Shown here: piece by piece, positions 25,182-33,600 of the stretch | Layout of the letters: every line of letters begins with the position of its first letter | How positions within the stretch are numbered: the stretch's first letter is position 1 | Origin: Slackia isoflavoniconvertens | Lineage (GTDB): Bacteria > Actinomycetota > Coriobacteriia > Coriobacteriales > Eggerthellaceae | NCBI RefSeq assembly: GCF_003725955.1 | Contig: NZ_QIBZ01000001.1 | Span: 1 to 64,000 of the forward strand | Reading direction: 5' to 3' | DNA length: 64,000 bases | Program-made: the position numbers and the translations under genes | The notes under the pieces: model-generated | What the model saw: the letters and a program-made list of their open reading frames with translations, nothing else | Databases searched by the model: none | What the model was told of the DNA's origin: nothing

Positions 25182-27299
25182 CTAGAGCAGACCCTTGGAC
25201 TGAAGGTCTTCCTTCACGTCGGTCAGGTTGTAATTGTCGAGGCTGTCGGCGGTCGGTGCGCCGGTTTTCTCGTCCCAACCGAACTCCTTGTACACCATGG
25301 TAAGGGCGGTTTGGAAATCTTCCTTTTCCATCTTATCGGTGCCAGCGGTGAAGGGCTTGATGTCAGGATCTTTCGTGAAAGGCCACTCGGTGTAAACATC
25401 ATGCACGCCGCGGAAGTCGTTCGTGCCCATGCCACGCATCGTGTTGGCGCGCTGCAGGGTCATGATGGCTGCGCCGCGCTTGTAGAGCTCCTCGGTGGTG
25501 ATGTCTTCGCCAGTTACTGCCTTCATGAACTTCGATTCGAGGTCGAGATCGCCACGGTAGTCGCGAGTCTTCGACGGGCTCATGGTCATAGGCCACACCC
25601 AGTTGCACAGGGTGAGGGAGTCATGCAGCACGTCGGTGACAATGGACCACCAGCAGAACTTGGCCTTGTGCTCGTTCATCGGGGTGTAGTTCTTGTCCTC
25701 GTCGATGGCGTCTTCGCCGCCCCAGACTTCCTTCGCGATTTCGCGCTTCTTCTCGATAGGCAGGCCGCAGCCCTGGAAGTTAACGGCGGAGTGAATCATG
25801 TCGTCGCGGTTGAACATCATGTTGTACACAGCGCCAACCTGGCCGAAGCACTCATGTGCATGGTGCACAGGCCAGCCGCGATAGTTGATCAGGCAGCTCG
25901 CGGTGGTGTCGAACCATTCCATGTCGTTCCAGCGCTTGCACCAAACGATAGGACCATGGCCCAGATAGCTCATTTCGTTATCGTTCTGAGCGATGTGGCG
26001 CAAAATCTTCACCATAATCGACGGGTCATCGTTTTTGAAAGCGTCCCAGTCGAACATATTGTATTCGTCCTCGGGCAATACGCGCTTAAAGATGCCCTTG
26101 GCAACGCAGTGCGCGATGTCGCGGTAGAGCTGTGCGTAGTTGCACCACAGGCCCAAATCGTCCACGGTGGAGCCGATGGCCTGGTTCCAAATAACGCCAG
26201 ACTCGCTGAAGTTCTTCACGCCGCCGGCGTTTTCGCCAAGAATGCCAATCATATACAGGTACGGGAAGTTCGGCACGCAGGTGTTGCCCGTGATTTCAAA
26301 GCCGCCATGCTCGGCGGAGCCGAGGATACGCATGTCGGAATAGCAGTGAATCGGGCAGCTGTGGCAGCCATTCATCTTAATGGTGTACTTCTCGGCGTCG
26401 GGGCCGTCGTCCTTGTAAGACTTCATGCAGCGATAGCCAACAGTGTTGAGCTCGCCAGGCTTCGGCTCGCCCGTCTCGATGGCGCCGCCTTCTGCCTGAG
26501 CCCAGTACAGGCCCTTGCGCGCCGTCCAGCGGCTGCCCTTGTCGTAGTATTCGGCCCATTCCTGCTGGGTAGAAGGCACGACATGGTTGTTGTTGGAGCC
26601 CACGATGTCGGAAATCATGTAGTCGGAAAGCTCGGCGACGGCCTTCGGGTCGGCTACGTTCACGCTGCCGTTGCCTTCGATGACGATAGCCTTGCACTTC
26701 TTGGAGCCCAAAATGGAACCAAGGCCAGCGCCTGCGGAGTGGTTGCGCGAGTTAATGAGGCATGCGTAGGGAAGCAAGTTCTCGCCAGCGGGGCCGATGG
26801 CTGCAACGCAGAACTTGTTGCCATCTTTGCGACAGATGGCCTCGGTGGTTGCGCGGGTTCCCATGCCCCAAACGAAGGATGCATCTTCGATGGTGATCTT
26901 GTCGTCGAGAATCTTAATGTAGACGGGCTTGTCGGACGCGCCTTCGATAATCAGGCCATCCCAGCCAGCAAGCTTAAGCTTGGCGCCGATCATGCCGCCG
27001 CAGTGGGAATCGACAACCAAATGATCGGTGGTGTAGGTGGACAGATGCGAGAAGGTGGTACGGCCAGCCAGCGGAACGCCCGAAGCGGTGAGCGGGCCGA
27101 CGGCCATGACGACCTTGCTCTCGGGGCTGAACGGATCGGTGCCCGCGGGAACCTCGTCATACATAATTTTGTTGGCCATGCCCATGCCGCCCAGGAAATA
27201 TTTGTACGGGTCGGTGGACTGGGTGGTGATTTCTCCCGTGGTCAGGTTCACTCGGGCAATCTTGCCCTGCCAACCATAGGAGACATTTTCAGTTGCCAT
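25182..27299 (-). CDS. Tungsten-type aldehyde:ferredoxin oxidoreductase family protein
   Basis: At 705 residues this is an AOR-family enzyme, close in size to E. coli YdhV. The N-terminal AOR domain has ARVNLTTGEITTQ and FLGGMGMANKI. The Fe-S cluster is bound by CHSCPIHC near residue 317 (CxxCxxxC) and a distal Cys in DSLTLCNW. DDLGL is the pterin-binding DxxGL motif. Members oxidise aldehydes or reduce acids with a W- or Mo-bispyranopterin and ferredoxin. ATG 27299 has GGAG upstream; a TTG at 27311 is the only longer start. No export signal is present, so the enzyme is cytoplasmic. It is divergent from the Tat-ferredoxin and PsrABC-like operon, sharing a palindrome-rich promoter region. Confidence 0.9.
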   Translation of the reverse strand: MATENVSYGWQGKIARVNLTTGEITTQSTDPYKYFLGGMGMANKIMYDEVPAGTDPFSPESKVVMAVGPLTASGVPLAGRTTFSHLSTYTTDHLVVDSHCGGMIGAKLKLAGWDGLIIEGASDKPVYIKILDDKITIEDASFVWGMGTRATTEAICRKDGNKFCVAAIGPAGENLLPYACLINSRNHSAGAGLGSILGSKKCKAIVIEGNGSVNVADPKAVAELSDYMISDIVGSNNNHVVPSTQQEWAEYYDKGSRWTARKGLYWAQAEGGAIETGEPKPGELNTVGYRCMKSYKDDGPDAEKYTIKMNGCHSCPIHCYSDMRILGSAEHGGFEITGNTCVPNFPYLYMIGILGENAGGVKNFSESGVIWNQAIGSTVDDLGLWCNYAQLYRDIAHCVAKGIFKRVLPEDEYNMFDWDAFKNDDPSIMVKILRHIAQNDNEMSYLGHGPIVWCKRWNDMEWFDTTASCLINYRGWPVHHAHECFGQVGAVYNMMFNRDDMIHSAVNFQGCGLPIEKKREIAKEVWGGEDAIDEDKNYTPMNEHKAKFCWWSIVTDVLHDSLTLCNWVWPMTMSPSKTRDYRGDLDLESKFMKAVTGEDITTEELYKRGAAIMTLQRANTMRGMGTNDFRGVHDVYTEWPFTKDPDIKPFTAGTDKMEKEDFQTALTMVYKEFGWDEKTGAPTADSLDNYNLTDVKEDLQSKGLL

Positions 27300-27399
27300 G
27301 TCTTTCTCCAAGTCTTTGCTGTGACATTGAAGCGTGCGTGCGAGGACATGTGTGCGATTGACCCCCCTTTTAGTGGTCGAATGCAGTGTGCCCCAAGCC

Positions 27400-27474
27400 G
27401 TGCCCTGTTTGTACCCTGTTGCAGGGTATTGTTCCTTTACCTGGCTTTTTATCCCCCTTCAGGGGACAGGGCAC
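27400..27474. promoter_or_regulatory. Nested inverted repeats in the AOR / respiratory operon intergenic region
   Basis: TACCCTG-ttg-CAGGGTA (27412-27428) is a perfect 7 bp-arm palindrome. It is enclosed by GTGCCCTGT (27400-27408) and ACAGGGCAC (27466-27474), which are exact reverse complements, and CCCC/GGGG arms lie near 27453-27465. The inner half-sites equal those near the LuxR gene at 21297 but with one-turn spacing. This is the likely control region for both divergent transcripts. Confidence 0.6.
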
Positions 27475-27562
27475 ATGCGGTGGCATCCATTATGCAATTC
27501 GTGCGAAGCGTGCAAGGAATCGTGCGTCAATCGAAGAGAAGTGCAAAAAGGAGGAACTCTCG

Positions 27563-28279
27563 ATGGACGAGAAGAAGGGGGAAGCGATCCTGCCTGAAGA
27601 GCCGCAGACCGAAACTGCAGCTGAGGAATCGCCCAAGGGCTTCACTCGCCGCCAGGTAGTCGCCGGAGGCATTGGCGTTGGTCTTGTTGGCCTTATCGCC
27701 GGTGGCGCATTGGCGAAATGGGGCGTCATCGAAGACACTATCGCGAGCGGTCGCATGGCCGTGAACGTTACACCGACTAAGCTTATTGTTACCGACCGTG
27801 CCCGTTGCTCGGGTTGCCAACGTTGCGAGATGATGTGCTCGCTGCGCAACGACGGTCGCGTATGCCAGACCACCGCGCGTGTGCGCGTGTGGCCGAACTA
27901 TAACTTCGGCGAGGGTTCAAACGGCCCCGACGGAATCTATCGCAACTGCCAGTTCACTGTTGAGCATTGCAAACAGTGCAAAGATGCAGCCTGCATGAAG
28001 AACTGCCCGGTGCATGCCATTTATGCCGATCCCGAGACCGGTGCGCGCGTGGTCGATACCGATAAATGCATCGGCTGTGGATTGTGCCACGAGGCTTGTC
28101 CGTGGAACATGCCGCAAATCGACCCGGTTATTGGCAAATCCACGAAGTGCATCGCGTGCGGCCGTTGTGCCGTGCAGTGCCCCAACGGGGCTATCAAGTT
28201 CGTCGATTGGCAAGACATCGCCCAAGAGGCGATCGACAAGGGCATCGTTCGTACGTCGACCTTGTTCCCCGAGGCCTAA
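27563..28279 (+). CDS. Tat-targeted four-cluster ferredoxin
   Basis: The 238-residue protein has an N-terminal acidic stretch, then a twin-arginine signal FTRRQVVAGG near residue 31 and a hydrophobic segment that may remain as an anchor. Four cysteine groups follow: CSGCQRCEMMC, CKQCKDAACMKNC, CIGCGLCHEAC and CIACGRCAVQC, enough for four [4Fe-4S] clusters. It should carry electrons between a membrane quinol module and an oxidoreductase; YdhY-type ferredoxins accompany AOR proteins in enterobacteria. ATG 27563 follows AAGGAGG by eight bases; the longer upstream frame lacks any signal. It is the first gene of the operon ending with the NrfD-like subunit. Confidence 0.88.
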   Translation: MDEKKGEAILPEEPQTETAAEESPKGFTRRQVVAGGIGVGLVGLIAGGALAKWGVIEDTIASGRMAVNVTPTKLIVTDRARCSGCQRCEMMCSLRNDGRVCQTTARVRVWPNYNFGEGSNGPDGIYRNCQFTVEHCKQCKDAACMKNCPVHAIYADPETGARVVDTDKCIGCGLCHEACPWNMPQIDPVIGKSTKCIACGRCAVQCPNGAIKFVDWQDIAQEAIDKGIVRTSTLFPEA

Positions 28280-28318
28280 CCTCGCGACCAATTTGACTTG
28301 CTTGAGAAAGGACACATC

Positions 28319-30481
28319 ATGGATAGCATGATGACGAGGCGAGGATTCCTCGCCGCGGGTGCCAGCTGTGCGGCTTTGGCCGCAATCGGCACCTCGACGG
28401 GTTGTTCTTCCTCGCAAACCGAGCCCTTAAGCTCAGATGCCTCGGTTACGTACACCAAAGCGACGCTGTGCGCTGGTTGTGCGAATAAATGCGGCATCGA
28501 AGCTTGGGTGCGCGGTGGAAAACTGTGGCGCTTTATGGGCGCCGAAGGCCATCCGCATTCTGGCGGATATATGTGTGGCCGTGGCCAGGGCCTGCCTTCG
28601 CTCACGACTTCCGAAGATCGCGTGACCGAGCCCATGAAAGCCGACGGCAAAGGTGGCTTTGCCAAGGTGAGCTGGGATGATGCTCTTGCTGACATCGCCA
28701 GCCACATTACGGGCGCGGGCAGCAAGGTAGCGCTGTTCCAAGATGGCCGCGCAACTGATGCGTGGTATGCGAAACGCTTCATGGCTTCTGTTGGTTCGCC
28801 GAACTACTATGACGATTCCGCGCTTACCAATGCCAATATCGATGCTGCGTATAAGGCCCTTTTGGGTACGACGCCGGTGTTCGACACCGCCAACGCCGAA
28901 TACATCGTGCTGCTCGACGCGAGTGGCGACGAGACGGTGCGCCCGGTCGAGGTCAAGGAATTCCAGAAAGTTCGCGAAAACGGCGGCCATGTAATGGCCG
29001 TTGACCCGCGCAACGCTGGCGCCGATATGCTCGCCGACGAGTGGGTCGCTGTGCGTCCCGGCTATGAGTTGGCATTTTTGCTGGGCATCATGGGCGACAT
29101 CGTCAAGAAGGGCGATTTCGATGCGAGCTTCGTCGAACAATATGGCGAAGGCTTCGAAGAATTCCACGCTGCGATGCTTCAGTATTCGCCCGAATGGGCT
29201 GCTGAGAAGTGCGGCGTGTCGCTTGACACGATTTATTCCGCGGAGCGAGGTCTCGTGAAAGCCGCCCCGCATTGCCATGTCGATGTTCGCCCGGGCGCGC
29301 TGCTTGGCTGCGGCTACGCGACGAGCCTTGAGACCGTACGCTGCGCTGTGCTGCTCAACGCCATGCTTGGCGCCGTGAACCAGACGGGTGGCATGTTCCT
29401 GGCGAAAGTCCCCGCTGTGGACGAGAGCGTTTTCGAGAGCGCGCCGTTCACGAAGGTTTCCGCTTCCGGCGACGGCATTGCCAAGGCTGGAGAACTTGGC
29501 AATGCGAGCTGCCAGGATGCATTGGGCGCCGCTGCCAAGGGCGCTGCCGATGTGGCGCTGTTCGTTGAGTGCGACCCCGCGGCCGACTGGGCCGATTCCG
29601 CTAAGGTTGAAGAAAACCTGTCCGGCATTGGCTTCAAGGTCGTCATTGATTCGGTTCTCACCGAAACCGCGCAGAAGGCCGATTATGTGCTTCCCGCTGC
29701 GACTTACCTTGAGGTCGAGAGCGTTGTTGCTCCTGTCGCGGCCGAGTGGTCGGTTGCAGAAAAGCGCAACCAGGCCGTGGCTCCCGCGGGCGAGGCTCGC
29801 GCCGTCTACCAGATTTTCACTGATCTGGCGAAGGCGTGCGGCAAGGGCGACGATTTCGCCTTTGGACTCGATGATGTCAACAATGCCTTCTGCAAGGCCT
29901 ATGGTATTACGCTCGACGGCTTGAACGATACCGCGTGCTGCGCAATCCCCGGTGCTTCGGTGCTCGCGGGCGATGCTCCCGCCATTGGCACCGATTCGGG
30001 CAAGATTCCGTTTGCAAGCGACGCGTTCGAGAAGGCGGGCTTGGCTCGCGTTCCTCAGTACGCTGATCCTACGGTTGCCCCCAACGATCATATGCCGCGT
30101 CTTATTACGGGCGCCCAGAGCATGCAGACGCGCACGTATACTGCCGATGCCGACAAAATTGCGGCGCTCGCGAAAGATTCCGGTGCGGAGCGTGCATGGC
30201 TCAACCCGCAAACGGCGACCAACTTTGGTATCGCCGACGGCGATGAGGCCGAGCTCTCTACCTCTACGGGCAAGATTCGCGTGAAGGTTCGCGTGACGAG
30301 CCTCATCAATCCAGAAGCGGTGTACGTACCGCCTCACTATGGCATTGAATCGAAGGAAATGGCGCAGGCAGCCGGCTATGGCGCAAGCGTGTGGGACATC
30401 GTACCGCGCGCGAGCGACGCTGCGACCGGCGCGGGCATGGTATGCGAGGTGCCCGTCGAGATCAGGAAGGTCGGTGCATAA
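28319..30481 (+). CDS. Molybdopterin oxidoreductase, PsrA/PhsA-like catalytic subunit
   Basis: The 720-residue protein opens with a Tat signal, MTRRGFLAAGAS, ending in a lipobox-like STGCSS, so it may be an exported lipoprotein. A [4Fe-4S] motif CAGCANKC and a later Cys in GYMCGRG follow. The body has DMSO-reductase-family pterin-binding features (AVDPRNAGADMLADEWV, PGALLGCGYATS) and a C-terminal molydopterin dinucleotide domain near 600-700. Where polysulfide/thiosulfate reductases carry the Mo-ligand Cys, this protein reads YYDDSALTNAN with no Cys or selenocysteine. With the downstream FeS and NrfD genes it forms a three-subunit membrane reductase; the substrate is unknown. ATG 28319 follows AAAGGA. 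Confidence 0.88.
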   Translation: MDSMMTRRGFLAAGASCAALAAIGTSTGCSSSQTEPLSSDASVTYTKATLCAGCANKCGIEAWVRGGKLWRFMGAEGHPHSGGYMCGRGQGLPSLTTSEDRVTEPMKADGKGGFAKVSWDDALADIASHITGAGSKVALFQDGRATDAWYAKRFMASVGSPNYYDDSALTNANIDAAYKALLGTTPVFDTANAEYIVLLDASGDETVRPVEVKEFQKVRENGGHVMAVDPRNAGADMLADEWVAVRPGYELAFLLGIMGDIVKKGDFDASFVEQYGEGFEEFHAAMLQYSPEWAAEKCGVSLDTIYSAERGLVKAAPHCHVDVRPGALLGCGYATSLETVRCAVLLNAMLGAVNQTGGMFLAKVPAVDESVFESAPFTKVSASGDGIAKAGELGNASCQDALGAAAKGAADVALFVECDPAADWADSAKVEENLSGIGFKVVIDSVLTETAQKADYVLPAATYLEVESVVAPVAAEWSVAEKRNQAVAPAGEARAVYQIFTDLAKACGKGDDFAFGLDDVNNAFCKAYGITLDGLNDTACCAIPGASVLAGDAPAIGTDSGKIPFASDAFEKAGLARVPQYADPTVAPNDHMPRLITGAQSMQTRTYTADADKIAALAKDSGAERAWLNPQTATNFGIADGDEAELSTSTGKIRVKVRVTSLINPEAVYVPPHYGIESKEMAQAAGYGASVWDIVPRASDAATGAGMVCEVPVEIRKVGA

Positions 30482-30484
30482 GCT

Positions 30485-31024
30485 ATGGCCCGATACGGAA
30501 TGGTGATCGACACGACCAAGTGCATCGGCTGCGGCGCCTGTCGCTTGGCGTGTCAGAATCAGAACGATTTGCTTTCGAGCATGCCGTTCGTGAAGTTTTC
30601 TGAAGTTGAGACGGGCGTATACCCGACGGCTTCTTTGCAAGTGGTCCCTTCGCAGTGCATGCATTGCGAAGATGCGCCGTGCCAGGCGGTTTGCCCCACC
30701 GGCGCGACGTATACCAACGAAGACGGCATCGTGTGCATCGATCATGGTCGCTGCATCGGCTGCAAATACTGCATGGCTGCGTGCCCTTACCAGGCGCGTG
30801 TGGTTGACGAGCGCACGGGCGCGGTCGACAAATGCCGTTTCTGCACTGTGAGCGCACTCAATGGCACCGAGATGTCGACGTGCGTGACGGCGTGCCCGGC
30901 AGGCGTGCGTGTGTTCGGCGATTTGGATGACCCCGATTCGGAAGTCTCCAAGGTTCTTGCCGCGACGCATGCGACCCCGCTTTTGGGCGATGCGACCAAG
31001 TCCAAGATTTTCTACGTAAGGTAG
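30485..31024 (+). CDS. Ferredoxin-type electron-transfer subunit, PsrB/DmsB-like
   Basis: The 179-residue subunit has four cysteine groups: CIGCGACRLAC, CMHCEDAPCQAVC, CIGCKYCMAAC and CRFC...C...C, giving four [4Fe-4S] clusters as in PsrB, NrfC and DmsB. It links the molybdenum subunit to the membrane anchor. It has no signal of its own; such subunits are exported bound to the Tat-carrying partner. It begins 3 bp after the catalytic gene and ends 10 bp before the anchor gene, so the three are one operon. Confidence 0.92.
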   Translation: MARYGMVIDTTKCIGCGACRLACQNQNDLLSSMPFVKFSEVETGVYPTASLQVVPSQCMHCEDAPCQAVCPTGATYTNEDGIVCIDHGRCIGCKYCMAACPYQARVVDERTGAVDKCRFCTVSALNGTEMSTCVTACPAGVRVFGDLDDPDSEVSKVLAATHATPLLGDATKSKIFYVR

Positions 31025-31034
31025 GTGGGCGAAC

Positions 31035-31916
31035 ATGTCATTTGAACCAGTTTGGGGCGCACCTATTGCGTGGTACCTCTTCCTTGCAGGCTTGGGCGGC
31101 GGCGCCTTCATCACTTCGGCGTTCTTGCGCTGGAAGCATCCCGAGGCGCATGGCATGCGCTTCGCTGGCCACATCATTGCTCCTGTGGTCGTTATCATCG
31201 GCTTGTTCTTGCTGATGTTCGACGCTGAGGCCGGTTTGCACAACCCGCTGCGTTTCGCGCTGCTTCTGCATAACCCGTGCTCGGTTATGACCTGGGGCGT
31301 TGTGTTCCTGGCGGCATTCGTGATTATCGCGCTTATCACGCTTCTGCTCGACTGCTTGAAGAAGCAGGTGCCTGTGTGGCTTGAAATCGCGGGCTCGGTG
31401 TTTGCGGTATGCGTTGGCGCATACACGGGCGCTTTGCTCGGCGTGTGCCAGACGTTCCCGCTGTGGAACAACGCTTTGCTGCCGATTCTGTTCTTGGTTT
31501 CGGCGGTTTCCACGGGCATGTCTTCGGTGCTGCTTGTGGGCGGCCTGAAGTTCCCCAAGGAATTCGATAGCGTTGGAGTGCTGAAGAAGTTCCACTATTG
31601 CTTCCCGATTATCGAGCTTGTGTTGGTGGCTTCGCTGTGCTTCATCACGAGCTACAACTCCGTTGCCGGTTTCGAGTCGGTGATGAGCCTCGTGTGCGGC
31701 AACTGGGCGGTTTTGTTCTGGCTTGGCTTCATCGTGGTTGGCCTGGTTGCGCCTACTGCGGTTGAGACGTGGCTTTTGTTCATCTCGAAGCCCGGCTTTG
31801 AGGAAACCCCCAAGGCGCACTACATTGGCGCTGCTGCCGATGCGGGCGTGCTTATCGGCGGCTTCCTGCTCCGCTTCCTTATCGTGGTTGCGGCGCTGCC
31901 GGTGGCTTTGGTGTAG
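31035..31916 (+). CDS. NrfD/PsrC-like membrane anchor
   Basis: This hydrophobic protein of 293 residues has about eight predicted helices. The N-terminal WGAPIAWYLFLAGLGGGAF is the NrfD/PsrC signature and LLLHNPCSVMTWGV follows near 77. It should exchange electrons between menaquinol and the Fe-S subunit and may move protons. It is the last gene of the four-gene operon starting at 27563. A terminator at 31968 follows 51 bp after the stop. Confidence 0.9.
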   Translation: MSFEPVWGAPIAWYLFLAGLGGGAFITSAFLRWKHPEAHGMRFAGHIIAPVVVIIGLFLLMFDAEAGLHNPLRFALLLHNPCSVMTWGVVFLAAFVIIALITLLLDCLKKQVPVWLEIAGSVFAVCVGAYTGALLGVCQTFPLWNNALLPILFLVSAVSTGMSSVLLVGGLKFPKEFDSVGVLKKFHYCFPIIELVLVASLCFITSYNSVAGFESVMSLVCGNWAVLFWLGFIVVGLVAPTAVETWLLFISKPGFEETPKAHYIGAAADAGVLIGGFLLRFLIVVAALPVALV

Positions 31917-31967
31917 TTGCTTCTCCGTTCTGACGAACGGTAAACGAAGTTTTCGCTATGTGCGAAT

Positions 31968-32002
31968 GGGGCGCTCGCTTTGAAGGCGAGCGTCCCTTTT
32001 TT
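31968..32002 (+). terminator. Terminator of the PsrABC-like operon
   Basis: GGGGCGCTCGC and GCGAGCGTCCC pair across a TTTGAAG loop and are followed by TTTTTT. Confidence 0.85.
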
Positions 32003-32008
32003 GTGCCC

Positions 32009-32047
32009 CTCGACCTGTTAAATGCTCGTAGCGTTTAACAGGTCGAG
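32009..32047. repeat. 14 bp perfect inverted repeat containing a recurring motif
   Basis: CTCGACCTGTTAAA (32009-32022) and its reverse complement (32034-32047) flank an 11-base loop. The loop and inner arms read AAATGCTCGTAGCGTTTAAC. The reverse complement of this motif recurs at 32112 and 32211. Confidence 0.6.
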
Positions 32048-32111
32048 ATGTTTCCCTTTCCTTTCTTAGACCGACTCAATGGTTTTGATATTTGTGGGCA
32101 ATTGGATTGTT

Positions 32112-32232
32112 GAACGCTACGAGCATTAACGTGGGCATCTAACGGGTCCACCAAGACGGGTCCTCAAAGCTAATGGCTCGGGCTTCGTGGGAGCGCGGCC
32201 AGCAACCGGCAAACGCTATGAGCATTTAACGG
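32112..32232. repeat. Two further copies of the GCTACGAGCATTTAAC motif
   Basis: GAACGCTACGAGCATTAAC (from 32112) and AAACGCTATGAGCATTTAAC (32211-32230) match, in opposite orientation, the loop region of the inverted repeat at 32009. A partial copy, GGGCATCTAACGGG, lies near 32134. The rest of 31917-32398 shows no gene. Confidence 0.55.
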
Positions 32233-32398
32233 CTTTCGGGCAACGGGTGGAGTTTTCGCATTTTGGGGCCGCTGGGTGGTAAAATCGCGCAATCATATGC
32301 TGCGGGCGGCAGGCGGGGTGGCCTGTACGCTGCAATCGGGCAGTTTCTCGCGAACTTTTATCGCGAACCCGGGAGCCTATTCGAAAGAACAACTGAAC

Positions 32399-32968
32399 AT
32401 GAGCATCGTAGAGATCGTTCTTTTGGGCGTTGCGTTGTCCATGGACGCCTTCGCCGTAACCATCTCGAACGCCTTCTGCTATCCGAACGCCTCGCGCGCA
32501 CGCTTGCTTGCGCTGCCGGTCGCGTTCGGCGTCTTCCAGGCGGGAATGCCGCTGCTTGGCTATTTCCTGGGCGGCGTCGTGGGCGACTTCATCGAAACGT
32601 ACTCGGGCATCATCACGCTGGTGATTCTTGGCTTTATCGGCGGAAATATGATTAAAGAAGGCGCGTGCGCCCTGCGCGGCGGCGGTGATGGGGAAGAGGA
32701 AGTTTCAGAAAATGACAACGCGCTGACGCTCAAAGTGATTTTGGTGCAGGCCGTAGCTACGAGCATCGATGCGTTCGCTGTGGGCGTGAGCCTGCGCGCA
32801 GTGAGCGTTGCCGTAGCGCCCGCGGTAAGCATTATCGGTGTTACGACGCTCCTCTGCTGCATTGTGGCATTGGCCATCGGCAAGCGCTTCGGCCATTTGC
32901 TGGGCGATCGCGCACAGATTGTCGGCGGCGTGGTGCTCGTTTTTATCGGCATCAAGGCGATGTTCTAA
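32399..32968 (+). CDS. mntP: Putative manganese efflux pump MntP
   Basis: This 189-residue membrane protein has six predicted helices. The paired motifs MDAFAVTISNAFC (helix 1, near residue 15) and SIDAFAVGVSLR (near 122) carry the conserved Asp residues of the MntP/DUF204 family, which exports Mn2+. ATG 32399 (MSIVEIVLL) is chosen over a longer frame at 32276 because it gives the family length and N terminus; GAAAGAA is a weak ribosome site. The upstream region holds the GCTACGAGCATTTAAC repeats. I do not see a yybP-ykoY manganese riboswitch. Confidence 0.88.
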   Translation: MSIVEIVLLGVALSMDAFAVTISNAFCYPNASRARLLALPVAFGVFQAGMPLLGYFLGGVVGDFIETYSGIITLVILGFIGGNMIKEGACALRGGGDGEEEVSENDNALTLKVILVQAVATSIDAFAVGVSLRAVSVAVAPAVSIIGVTTLLCCIVALAIGKRFGHLLGDRAQIVGGVVLVFIGIKAMF

Positions 32969-33180
32969 GGTTTCGCCGTTCTGGCGAACGACATAAGTTG
33001 CCGGCGCTGTAAGCGGCCATGGCAGCGCATTTTGGATTCGGCCTTCGACTCGCGCACTGAAAGTGCGTGTCGCCTTGGTTTCGCCCGAGCCGCATTCGCC
33101 GGCCGCTTTCACTGATTTTGGTGCGAATGTGTCTCTGCCTGCGTTCTTACGGTCTTACCGTGAATGCGCGCGAATTGGAG

Positions 33181-33186
33181 TACAAT
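33181..33186 (+). promoter_or_regulatory. -10 element for the asp23-nusB-dxs cluster
   Basis: TACAAT at 33181-33186 is a good -10 about 44 bp before the Asp23 start. The upstream TTACGGTCTTACCGTGAA (33147-33164) is a partial palindrome that may hold a weak -35. Between 32969 and 33180 I see a short TTCGCC/GGCGAA hairpin and no gene. Confidence 0.45.
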
Positions 33187-33229
33187 TCTAGGTTGCCTAT
33201 ATGAATCAATCGGCCGAAAGGATTGCGCC

Positions 33230-33580
33230 ATGAGCGAAGAGCTGTATGTCGACGGACTGGGGCTGGCCCCCGGAGTCATGGAAACCATCGTCGCGATCGC
33301 GGCCAAAGAGGTTGAGGGCGTTGCCAGCGTTGGCTCGTCTACGTTCACGGGCTTGCGTTCCCGCTTCGCCGCAAAGCCGGCTGGCCAGGGTATTGATGTG
33401 AGCATGAACGAAGAGCAGGGCGTCGACGTAGCTGTGCATATCGACGTCTTCTACGGCAAGCCCATTCCGCAGGTTGCCGAAGCCGTTCGCCAAACCGTCG
33501 CCGATGCTGTGGCAACACAGGTCGGTTTCACCGTATCGTCGGTCGATGTGTATGTCGACGGCATCCGTTTCAATAACTAG
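33230..33580 (+). CDS. Asp23/Gls24 family envelope stress protein
   Basis: The 116-residue soluble protein has the Asp23 pattern: LAPGVMETIVAIAAKEVEGV, then GIDVSMNEEQGVDVAVHIDV, and the C-terminal VDVYVDGIRF. Asp23 proteins act in cell-envelope homeostasis in Firmicutes. In many Gram-positive genomes a copy sits just upstream of nusB, as here (20 bp gap). GAAAGGA precedes the ATG. Confidence 0.9.
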   Translation: MSEELYVDGLGLAPGVMETIVAIAAKEVEGVASVGSSTFTGLRSRFAAKPAGQGIDVSMNEEQGVDVAVHIDVFYGKPIPQVAEAVRQTVADAVATQVGFTVSSVDVYVDGIRFNN

Positions 33581-33600
33581 TTAGCAAGGTTCCAATTCGC

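Noticed and set aside
28433-31558. A 1,041-codon open frame antisense to the molybdopterin operon
   Set aside because: It is antisense to three clear family members. It results from GC-rich third positions, has Arg/His-rich composition and matches no family.
32240-32398. yybP-ykoY manganese riboswitch upstream of mntP
   Set aside because: I could not find the conserved internal-loop sequences or the expected helix order.
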